From Planctomycetota bacterium (GTDB lineage Bacteria; Planctomycetota; UBA1135; JACQFD01): DNA of 39,700 nt. Positions within the stretch are counted from its first letter, which is position 1. Every line of letters starts with the position of its first letter. Both the position numbers and the translations under genes were made by a program. The stretch is taken from positions 1-39,700 of the forward strand of contig JAEUHX010000059.1 of NCBI GenBank assembly GCA_016792805.1. Direction: 5' to 3'. Shown in pieces: positions 1 through 6,268 of this stretch. The notes beneath the pieces are model-generated. The model did not search any database, was not told the origin of the DNA, and saw only the letters and a program-made list of their open reading frames with translations.

Positions 1-222
1 GGCCAGGGGCTTACAGTTTTCGCCCTTCCCGCGGAGCACCGCCGGCGCCTACGAACCACAAACGCCAATGAGCGCGTGAATCTTGAGATTCGTCGACGAA
101 CCCGAGTCGCAACACTTTTCCCCAACGAGGCGTCTCTCCTCCGGCTCGTCACTGCCCTCCTCAGCGAGATCAGCGACGACTGGGAGTCCGGACGCGTCTA
201 CCTGACCATGGAGGCCCGCTGA
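1..222 (+). CDS. IS256-family transposase, C-terminal fragment
   Basis: Partial gene whose start lies outside the window; 73 residues are visible. IS256-type transposases are DDE enzymes of about 400 residues that move the element by a copy-out mechanism. The catalytic core lies upstream of what can be seen; only the conserved C-terminal tail (LRTTNANERVN, FPNEASLLRLV) is present. The frame is intact to its stop codon, so this end shows no decay. Confidence 0.8.
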   Translation, partial: GQGLTVFALPAEHRRRLRTTNANERVNLEIRRRTRVATLFPNEASLLRLVTALLSEISDDWESGRVYLTMEAR

Positions 223-268
223 CTCCCGCTTCCCAGTCGCTTTTACAGAAAAGGTGTTGCACGGTCAC
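1..268 (+). mobile_element. 3' end of an IS256-family (mutator-type) insertion sequence, cut by the window edge
   Basis: Frame 1 is open from base 1 to a TGA at 220-222 and encodes the last 73 residues of an IS256-type transposase. The family's C-terminal signature is clear: RRRLRTTNANERVN, then EIRRRTRVATLFPNEASLLR and a tail with GRVYLTME. Bases 240-268 (TTTTACAGAAAAGG..., ending near CACTG) look like the terminal inverted repeat of this family, so the element probably ends at about 262-268. The DUF4143 remnant starts immediately afterwards. The rest of the element lies outside the window, so it cannot be judged whether it is still active. Confidence 0.8.
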
Positions 269-537
269 TGTGGCCGGACGCAAAGCTCTTTCACTACCGA
301 ACCCGCGCTGGCGCCGAGGTCGATTTTGTGCTCGAAGTCGGGCGCGACTTGTGGGGGATCGAGGTCAAGGCATCACGACAGGTTGCCAAACAGGACGGAT
401 CCGGACTGGCTTCACTTGCTGGCCGGGCGAGCAGACTCACGCGCCAAATCATCGTTTTTCTCGGCTCACGAGCACAGCAAGTTGGAAAGCTGGAAGTCAT
501 TCCGCTGTCGGAATTTCTTGTCAGCCTCCCGGCATAG
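262..537 (+). pseudogene. C-terminal stub of a DUF4143 (AAA+ ATPase, restriction-endonuclease-like) gene
   Basis: The reading frame from about 262 to the TAG at 535-537 gives LWPDAKLFHYRTRAG followed by EVDFVLEVG, DLWGIEVKAS and IIVFLGS. This is the conserved end of the DUF4143 domain found C-terminal to an AAA ATPase in a family of about 400-residue proteins, many horizontally spread. Its E-VDFV...IEVK pattern is that of a PD-(D/E)xK fold. The ATPase half and the first part of DUF4143 are missing. Coding starts where the IS256 terminal repeat ends, so the gene was probably split by that insertion. No start codon or ribosome binding site is convincing; a GTG at 328 only opens a 69-residue peptide. 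Non-functional by inference. Confidence 0.6.
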
Positions 538-672
538 TTGGCAATCTCTATATGCAATACGTGTCTATCTTATTATGGAGTCGCTGTTCTCGCGCTTCGA
601 CCACGCTGAAATCGGCCAGCACTCGTTCGGCTAAGATCGTGGCATCAACCAATGGTCCGAAGACCCGTCACG

Positions 673-1065
673 TTAGGCGCCCGCCTGATCGGCCTCCGTC
701 CTTGATGGGCTCGCTCCGGGTTCAGCAGCAAGTTGGTCCCTCTGGACTGTCCCGACCATTGGCGGAATTAGCCCCCTCGTCCGAAACTGCGACTCCACAT
801 AATCGTAGAACGCTGGGTCAGCAGCCGAGCGGCATATTGGTGCCAGTTCCATCCCGACCTTCGTCAGCTGGACCTTGCCGATTTCAACCTTATTGTCTTT
901 CTCACTGGAACATTGCAATTCAAGGGGTCTCCCGAAGTAATAGATGCGAACCGTCTTCGGCAGGCGGATCCGGGAAAGCCCGATGAGTGTGAACTGAATC
1001 AAGCCGATGCTCTGTACGCGTTGCGCCATCCCCGCATTTCCTCTAGAAATGCGGGGATGGCGCAA
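673..1065 (-). pseudogene. DUF2806-like protein, C-terminal fragment
   Basis: The 130-codon frame contains LPKTVRIYYFGRPLEL, then NKVEIGKVQLTKVGMELAPI and a short acidic-aromatic tail (AFYDYVES). This resembles the C-terminus of DUF2806 (TIGR03899) proteins, whose function is unknown. Family members are about twice this length or more, and the N-terminal half is absent. Similarity starts just inside a 36-bp fold-back palindrome (1005-1081), which supplies the apparent first codons; the right arm repeats in inverted form the sequence coding for GMAQRVQSI. The last 25 or so residues do not resemble the family. Most likely a fragment left by a rearrangement. Family assignment is by motif recognition only. 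Confidence 0.5.
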
Positions 1066-1081
1066 CGCGTACGAAGCATCG
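1005..1081. repeat. Long fold-back palindrome (36-bp arms, 5-bp loop)
   Basis: Arms 1014-1040 and 1046-1072 are perfectly complementary over 27 bp around the loop CTCTA. The match extends outward to 1005 and 1081 with two mismatches. The left arm is part of the DUF2806-like frame and the right arm is its inverted duplicate. There is no T-run on either side, so a simple terminator is unlikely. It reads as an inverted duplication at a rearrangement junction, or as a hairpin element. Confidence 0.85.
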
Positions 1082-1086
1082 ATTCC

Positions 1087-1383
1087 TCACTTAGACGCTT
1101 GGGACGTCGTTGGTTTAGGCGGAGATTGGAAGTACTGCAGTACTGCGTTGGCGAGGTCACTCCGAGCCCCTTCATAGGCGCGCTTTGCTTCAGAGAGTCC
1201 GGGGGCGAGGTCTGGCGTAATGAGCACTCGAGTAACTGTACCGTTCTCGCCGCCGGTAGTGCGCATAGAGATCACTGTATCGGGATGCAGTCCCGGCGGA
1301 AGGGGCGGCGGCGGAAGAGGTGGGTTTCGCAAAGGCCAAGACGTGTCAATCACACCAGCTCCCCAAAGTTGATCTCTTGCCAT
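1087..1383 (-). CDS. Small hypothetical protein, possibly frameshifted at its N-terminus
   Basis: 98 codons from ATG 1383. The middle is proline-rich (four prolines, then LPPGLHPD) and is followed by a compact, protein-like segment: TVISMRTTGG, VTRVLITPDLAPG and an amphipathic helix SEAKRAYEGARSDLANAVLQYF. No family is recognised. Just upstream, in another frame, is an apolar stretch (VYAVALLGAVATT, about 1405-1450) that could be a membrane or signal segment. A single frameshift near 1390 would join the two, so the gene may be broken. It ends 6 bases from the fold-back palindrome. Low confidence that it is expressed. Confidence 0.35.
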   Translation of the reverse strand: MARDQLWGAGVIDTSWPLRNPPLPPPPLPPGLHPDTVISMRTTGGENGTVTRVLITPDLAPGLSEAKRAYEGARSDLANAVLQYFQSPPKPTTSQASK

Positions 1384-1747
1384 GTGGACTACATCTTTGA
1401 CCTGCGAGTAGTGGCAACTGCGCCGAGCAGCGCCACAGCGTAGACCGCCCTTTGAACCGCAGAATTCCGCACCTACTGTGCTTCGATGGGCGCCAACCTG
1501 TTGTCAAGGCATGGCTGCGATTTTGGGCTGGCAGGCGTCGCCAGCGGCAGCATCGGTCCGCGGCTCGTGCCGGAGACTGTGATCCTGCCCTGGCGCTGCT
1601 CGCAGGTACTGTCGCGCCATATTCACCCTTAGCCCGAACCGGTCGCGCAGTTGCCTCGTCTTCGACGCGTTCCTACCCAAGGTGCGCGGCGAGTCTGCCT
1701 TCGCGCGCATCGCGGTGCACAATTGGGTCATCCTCCACCCCCGCACC
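1384..1747. other. Intergenic stretch with no supported gene
   Basis: About 360 bases between the small hypothetical gene and the SPFH operon. Open frames exist on both strands but none has a recognisable domain, credible composition or ribosome binding site. The stretch probably belongs to the same decayed accessory edge as 1-1383. Confidence 0.5.
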
Positions 1748-3247
1748 CTAGTTTTTACTGAGTGTAGCTTTCGCGGCCTCAGGGAGGTCGGTCCAGAGCG
1801 TGCCTGGGCCAGCGTAGCGAAGCTGGATTTGTAGCGAGTCCGGGAGCCCCGAGGCGAAGCGCCAGAGAGCATACACTTCCGAGCTGCCAAAGGGCTCCAC
1901 CATGCGTCGCAGCCCGTCCGACTCTGCCTCCGCCATCATCGTCGCGACGTCAATCTCCGCGCGCCCAAGCACCTTCTTCGACTCTGCTCGCAATTGAGAC
2001 GCCTCCAGCTGGCGCTGCGCGATCTGTGACTTCGTCTCCGCGTGGAGCTTTGCGACCTCTGCATCGCCTCGCGCCATCTCTTCCTGTACGAGCTTCTCCG
2101 TCTCGAAGCGCACCTTCGCGGACTCCAGCTCGACGGAGCTGCGAATCCGGCTCAGCTCGTTGAAGATCTTCGCGGTCTCCGTTTTCACCTGATTCGTCTG
2201 GCTCTCCTCCACGGCGACCTTCGAGGCCTGCAGCGGCTTCCTCACCGACTCCGGAACTTCCACGTCGCGGACCAACGCTCGCGTGATGCGCAGATGCTGC
2301 GCTTCGACGCTTTCGAGGAGCCTGCGCGCGAGCTCATCCTGAAACCGTTCGCGCGACTCGCCCTCGACGAACTGGCGCGACGTGAAGCTGCTGCCGACGA
2401 CGCGAGCCTTCGATTCCACCTGCGGCCGGATGGCATTATCCACAATAGCGTCCTCTGAGCCGAATTGCTTTGCCACATAAGGTGCATCGGCCGGGGTCAA
2501 TCCCCACACGACAGTCGCCGCAATCTTGATGGTGTTTCCATCGGCGGCGGGGAATGCAATCGCCCGTTCTCCCGCAAAGCTCAACTCTCGGTAGCCGACC
2601 TTGATCGCGCGGACTTGATACTCATAGGGGTTCAGGTTGTAGATCCCCGGGGGAAGCGGCTCCCGCAGCACGCCGCGCTGGTGCGGTTCCGCGAACTCCT
2701 CCTGCGCCGGCTCGCCGGCGAGGTGGGTTACGACTCCAACAAATCCAGTCTCAATGATCGTCGCCGGATGCAGCTCGACCTTCGCTTCGAACGGATTGAT
2801 GCGGTAAACACCCGGCGTCAGCACTTTTCGTTGGATCCCCTTCTGCCCGGGGTTGGCAAGAAACTCCCCGGGAGGCAGCGGCGTTCCTGCGAGAGACGCA
2901 ACGACGCCGACCTCGGGTGCCTTCATCGGAATCTTGGTACCGTTCTCCTCTCGGGCGTCGGTGCCCGCCGTCACTTTCACCAATGGGAATTTCTGTACGG
3001 TCTCGTTGAACGGATCGATGAAGTGGACTCCCGTGCCGAGCACTTCGCGCTGCACTCCGCGCTGGCCTTTCTCGGCGAGAGTTTGTCCGGCAGGCAGATC
3101 GGCGCCGACGCGCGAGACCACGACCCCAAGTTCATCGGGGCCGATCCAGACGTAACAGAACATGCGTCGATACACGCCTTCGTACAGCGCCGCGGTGACG
3201 AGGCAGAGCGCGGCCAGCGCCACGCCCCAACGCATAGGAGAGCTCAC
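1748..3247 (-). CDS. SPFH/band-7 membrane protein with triplicated N-terminal module (second gene of pair)
   Basis: 499 residues, membrane-anchored by one helix (about 8-24) and otherwise probably extracytoplasmic, as in prohibitin/HflK/flotillin-type proteins that form large rings on membranes. Three copies of a roughly 45-residue beta module precede the SPFH core at about 35-80, 110-153 and 166-208. Their shared pattern is VGVV, then LP-G, then QRGVQRE and PG-Y-INPF. The SPFH/band-7 core covers about 215-335 (IKIAATVVWGL, FQDELARRLLESVE). It is followed by a long charged coiled coil, about 340-450, rich in E, A and K. The start ATG overlaps the stop of the upstream SPFH gene by 4 bases, so the two are translationally coupled and probably form a mixed ring. 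The exact cellular role cannot be read from the sequence. Confidence 0.85.
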   Translation of the reverse strand: MSSPMRWGVALAALCLVTAALYEGVYRRMFCYVWIGPDELGVVVSRVGADLPAGQTLAEKGQRGVQREVLGTGVHFIDPFNETVQKFPLVKVTAGTDAREENGTKIPMKAPEVGVVASLAGTPLPPGEFLANPGQKGIQRKVLTPGVYRINPFEAKVELHPATIIETGFVGVVTHLAGEPAQEEFAEPHQRGVLREPLPPGIYNLNPYEYQVRAIKVGYRELSFAGERAIAFPAADGNTIKIAATVVWGLTPADAPYVAKQFGSEDAIVDNAIRPQVESKARVVGSSFTSRQFVEGESRERFQDELARRLLESVEAQHLRITRALVRDVEVPESVRKPLQASKVAVEESQTNQVKTETAKIFNELSRIRSSVELESAKVRFETEKLVQEEMARGDAEVAKLHAETKSQIAQRQLEASQLRAESKKVLGRAEIDVATMMAEAESDGLRRMVEPFGSSEVYALWRFASGLPDSLQIQLRYAGPGTLWTDLPEAAKATLSKN

Positions 3248-4827
3248 TTCTCCACCTCCGCGCGCGCCACCGTTCCTGCCGGCCGCGAAGTTGGAACTCC
3301 CGCTGTGAACTTCCCGAAGATCGAAGCGATCGGACCGTCGGTGTTCGTCCAGATGCTGGTGATCTTCGGAGCCAGCTTCTCGAGAAGAGCTGCGTGCGCG
3401 AGCGCTTCTCCGCCGCCGTGGGCCGCGACGCGGCGACGAAGCGATTCGCCTGCACTCGCGGCGCGTAATTGTGCAAGGTGGGCCGTTGCGGCGCCCTCGG
3501 CGAGAATCGACTCCGCCTGCCGCTGCGCCGAGTCTCTCTCGAGGCGCGCCACTTCGACGGCGCTCGACGCTTGGATGAGTTCGACCTCCAACGCGCGACG
3601 CGCTTGTGTGGTAATGTCCAAGGTCCGCGCTTGAGCTTTCGCCAGTGCGGCCGGCCGCTTGCCGAGCTCGGTCTCCGTCGTTAGTTGAGACTTCGTCCTC
3701 TCGGTTTCCATCTGCTGCTGGTACTCCTCACGCTGGAGCATGGCGATCTCGCGGTCCCGGATCGGCTTCGCGATCTCGTCGGCGGGAACAATTCCATTGA
3801 CGAGTACCGAGTGAAGTTTCATGCCCTCCGGCTCGACCACGGCGCGAAGCTCGCGTGCGAACTCCTCCTGAAAGGTCTGGCGCGTCGAACCGGAGATGAA
3901 CTCGCGCGCAGGCTTGCGCGAACCCTGCAGGCCTGATTTCGTGCGCGCCGCCGGGAGCAGCAGCCGCTGCTCGACAGCCATCGCGTCGCCATATTTACAA
4001 TAGACGAGCGGCATCTGTGCGGGATCGAGGCTCCACTCAACCGTTCCGCTGACGGTGATCTCGAATCCGTCGCTCGAGTGAAATTTCACTCTTCCTGCGG
4101 AGCCGAGGTCGAGTCTGCGCGACCGAATCCAAACCGCGCGCACCTCCTCCGCGAGAGGATTCACATAATAGGTGCCCGGCGGGAGGAAGCGCGCCTGCAC
4201 GCCGCGCTCGCCGTCGCGAGAGAGGAACGCCGTACGATCTGTGGGAATCCTGCCGTAGCGACGGCAGACAACACCGACTTGGCCGGGCTCGATCGTTCGC
4301 ACGGGAAAGATACGCACGTCATAGGCGCGGAGGTTGATGGGGTGGATTCCCGGCTCGATGGTCTTGAGCAGGGGGCCGCGTCTTACAGTTCCGGAGGCGA
4401 TGTCGGCGGGATTCTCGTCGGCGAAAAGTTGACCATCGGGGAGGTCCTCCCCGAAAAGCCGCACCAGCACGCCGACGTGGCCCGGCGGAATGACCGTCTG
4501 CGGGAGGATCTCCCAATCCCAGTCGAGGGCGCTGTAGGCGAATGGATACCAGCCGGGAAGTAACACATCCTCGCGGATGCCTTGGAATGGGATCTCACCG
4601 GGGGCAACTTTGGGGGCGATGCTCGCGCCAGGCGGCAGCGACCTTCCGTGGCGGCGAATGAGGACGCCGACCCAGCCCGGCGGCACACGCGGAAAGAGGT
4701 CGGATGTGGCGGCCCCATAGCCCGCGCCAGCGACGAGGAGCAGGAGGAGGATCGTTGCGGCAGCGATGCGCCGAAGGCGGCGCGCGCGGCGCATCCGCCG
4801 CTGGAGGTCGTCGGTCGTGTTGGCCAT
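3244..4827 (-). CDS. SPFH/band-7 membrane protein with triplicated N-terminal module (first gene of pair)
   Basis: 527 residues from ATG 4827. The frame stays open to 4977, but that extension would run across the start of the divergent pgpA, and the segment starting MANTTDD leads directly into a basic stretch and one membrane helix (about 21-38). Three divergent copies of the same beta module as in its partner lie at about 48-99, 112-165 and 178-224 (PPGWVGVLIRR, PPGHVGVLVRL, EPGQVGVVCRR). They are followed by a band-7 core (about 245-370, FEITVSGTVEWSL) and a Gln/Glu/Ala-rich coiled coil to about 480. It overlaps the second SPFH gene by 4 bases. By analogy with HflK/HflC and flotillins it should assemble with its partner at the membrane; target unknown. 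Confidence 0.83.
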   Translation of the reverse strand: MANTTDDLQRRMRRARRLRRIAAATILLLLLVAGAGYGAATSDLFPRVPPGWVGVLIRRHGRSLPPGASIAPKVAPGEIPFQGIREDVLLPGWYPFAYSALDWDWEILPQTVIPPGHVGVLVRLFGEDLPDGQLFADENPADIASGTVRRGPLLKTIEPGIHPINLRAYDVRIFPVRTIEPGQVGVVCRRYGRIPTDRTAFLSRDGERGVQARFLPPGTYYVNPLAEEVRAVWIRSRRLDLGSAGRVKFHSSDGFEITVSGTVEWSLDPAQMPLVYCKYGDAMAVEQRLLLPAARTKSGLQGSRKPAREFISGSTRQTFQEEFARELRAVVEPEGMKLHSVLVNGIVPADEIAKPIRDREIAMLQREEYQQQMETERTKSQLTTETELGKRPAALAKAQARTLDITTQARRALEVELIQASSAVEVARLERDSAQRQAESILAEGAATAHLAQLRAASAGESLRRRVAAHGGGEALAHAALLEKLAPKITSIWTNTDGPIASIFGKFTAGVPTSRPAGTVARAEVEK

Positions 4828-4870
4828 GGAGGTGGGCGTCTTACGCCGTGCCCCCGCGAGATGTTTCGAA

Positions 4871-4888
4871 GCACCCACCGATGGGTGC
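4871..4888. promoter_or_regulatory. Small perfect inverted repeat in the SPFH/pgpA divergent gap
   Basis: GCACCCA and TGGGTGC (7-bp arms, 4-base loop) lie in the 108-bp gap between the divergent SPFH operon and pgpA. The position suits an operator or a 5'-UTR hairpin. No convincing -35/-10 pair was found beside it. Confidence 0.3.
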
Positions 4889-4935
4889 CCGTCGATCGAA
4901 TCCAATTGCGTGCGGGACTTTGTACGCTGTGAACA

Positions 4936-5421
4936 ATGGCTCGGCGACCCGACCTCCGTGGGATTCCACTCATCCATTGGCCGGCCTTCTTGCTGGTGAC
5001 GGGATTCGGCTCGGGGCTGCTCCCGAAGGCTCCGGGAACGTGGGGATCGCTGCTGGCGGTGCTCGTCGCTTGGGCGCTGCCTGCGGACCGTTACACCGAG
5101 ATTCTTGTATTTCTAACAGTGGGCGCTTCTGTTGGATGTGTGGTCTTAGGCTCCGTTGGGGAGAGACTTCTCGGCCGCAAGGACCCGGAATCGTTTGTGC
5201 TGGACGAGCTTGCGGGACAGTGGCTCGCACTGCTCGGGACCGCCCGGCAGGATCCTTTCTGGGCTGCAGCAGCCTTTATACTTTTTCGTTTTTTTGATAT
5301 TCGGAAGCCGCTTGGAATCGCGCGCCTTCAGAGGCTGCCAGGAGGAGTGGGGATTCTGGCGGATGATCTCGCCGCGGGAGCGGTGGCCGCACTGCTCTGC
5401 GCCGCCGCGCAGCTCGGATGA
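4936..5421 (+). CDS. pgpA: Phosphatidylglycerophosphatase A
   Basis: 161 residues, the usual length of PgpA. The family hallmarks are present in order: GFGSGLLPKAPGTWGS near the N-terminus, the acidic motif DPESFVLDELAGQW around 75-90, and FRFFDIRKPLGI with a following LPGGVGILADDLAAG near the C-terminus. Four apolar segments indicate an inner-membrane protein. PgpA removes the phosphate from phosphatidylglycerophosphate to give phosphatidylglycerol; the conserved aspartates bind the metal used in catalysis. It is divergent from the SPFH operon. Its stop overlaps an ATG that would open a longer form of the sigma factor gene, but that extension is not favoured. Confidence 0.93.
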   Translation: MARRPDLRGIPLIHWPAFLLVTGFGSGLLPKAPGTWGSLLAVLVAWALPADRYTEILVFLTVGASVGCVVLGSVGERLLGRKDPESFVLDELAGQWLALLGTARQDPFWAAAAFILFRFFDIRKPLGIARLQRLPGGVGILADDLAAGAVAALLCAAAQLG

Positions 5422-5702
5422 CTTTTGATACGTCTCCGCGGATCGCACCGGAGTATTGGGGACCGCACCAGGGGCGCAGTGGGGCGGGCCGTGGCGTCTT
5501 GCGGGAACCGGGAGCTGCGAGACTGCGCCGTGGCCAAGCTACTCGCGCGCGTGACTCAAGCGTTTCGGGACCCCATCGCCTGATGGACGTTGCCTGTGGG
5601 CTGCGCTGTCGAAGTGCCTTGGTCCATTCCACCCCCATCCCGGCGCTTGCTCCGGTCGCCCCGTTCCGGCGACCCTGGCAGCCGTCGCGCCTCTACGCTC
5701 GG

Positions 5703-6266
5703 ATGGCCCAGCCCAAGTCTGCCACCTACCTCGTCCAACGCCTCACGACGGGCGATCCCGCCGCGGCGCAGGAGCTCTTCACGCTTGTCTATGGCGAGCT
5801 GAAGCAGACGGCGCAGCAACTCCTCGCCGGGGAGCGGCGCGGCCATACGCTCCAGGCGACGGCGCTGGTTCACGAGGCTTTTCTGCGTCTGTGCGACGCC
5901 GACGTGGTCGGGTATCAAGGGCGAGATCACTTCTTGCGCACCGCCGTCACGGCCATGCGCCATGTGCTGACCGACCACGCTCGAGCGCGCCGCGCCGAGA
6001 AACGCGCCGGTGGACGTGAGCGCGTCCCGCTCGACGATGTCGTCGAGGAGTTTGAGCGGCGCGCACTCGATCTGTTGTCTCTCGACGAGGCGCTCAAGGA
6101 GCTCTCACAGATCGACGAGGAGCTCGGACGCATCGTAGAACTGCGGTATTTCGGCGGATTCACAATCGACGACACGGCGCGTATTCTTGAGATCTCAACG
6201 CCCACCGTGGAGCGGAGATGGCGTCTCGCCCGCTCGTGGCTCCACGACCGGTTGAAAGGTAAGTAA
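5703..6266 (+). CDS. ECF-like RNA polymerase sigma factor, TIGR02999 type
   Basis: 187 residues from ATG 5703, close to the family's usual 180-190. Region 2 covers about residues 8-90 (LVQRLTTGDPAAAQELF, LQATALVHEAFLRL, FLRTAVTAMRHVL). Region 4 covers about 120-185 (DEELGRIVELRYFGGFTI, then ISTPTVERRWRLARSWL as the DNA-binding helix-turn-helix). The frame stays open back to an ATG at 5418 that overlaps the pgpA stop, but the extra 95 residues are Arg/Gly-rich with no family match. The kinase gene starts 2 bases after the stop, so the two are co-transcribed. In Planctomycetota and Acidobacteriota such sigma factors often sit beside Ser/Thr kinases and are thought to be controlled by phosphorylation; that link is inferred here. 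Confidence 0.88.
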   Translation: MAQPKSATYLVQRLTTGDPAAAQELFTLVYGELKQTAQQLLAGERRGHTLQATALVHEAFLRLCDADVVGYQGRDHFLRTAVTAMRHVLTDHARARRAEKRAGGRERVPLDDVVEEFERRALDLLSLDEALKELSQIDEELGRIVELRYFGGFTIDDTARILEISTPTVERRWRLARSWLHDRLKGK

Positions 6267-6268
6267 TT

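Noticed and set aside
270..986. Plus-strand 238-codon open frame near the left edge
   Set aside because: It crosses the DUF4143 stub in another frame and the DUF2806-like gene on the opposite strand; its composition is not protein-like.
1452..1890. Overlapping open frames on both strands downstream of the SPFH operon
   Set aside because: They overlap the SPFH 3' end and have no recognisable motif; a short stretch reading VRGESAFARIAVHNW looked protein-like but could not be extended.
5418..5702. Longer sigma factor start overlapping the pgpA stop (ATGA)
   Set aside because: The extra 95 residues are Arg/Gly-rich and have no counterpart in the family; the shorter form has the expected length. 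The overlap makes it worth remembering.
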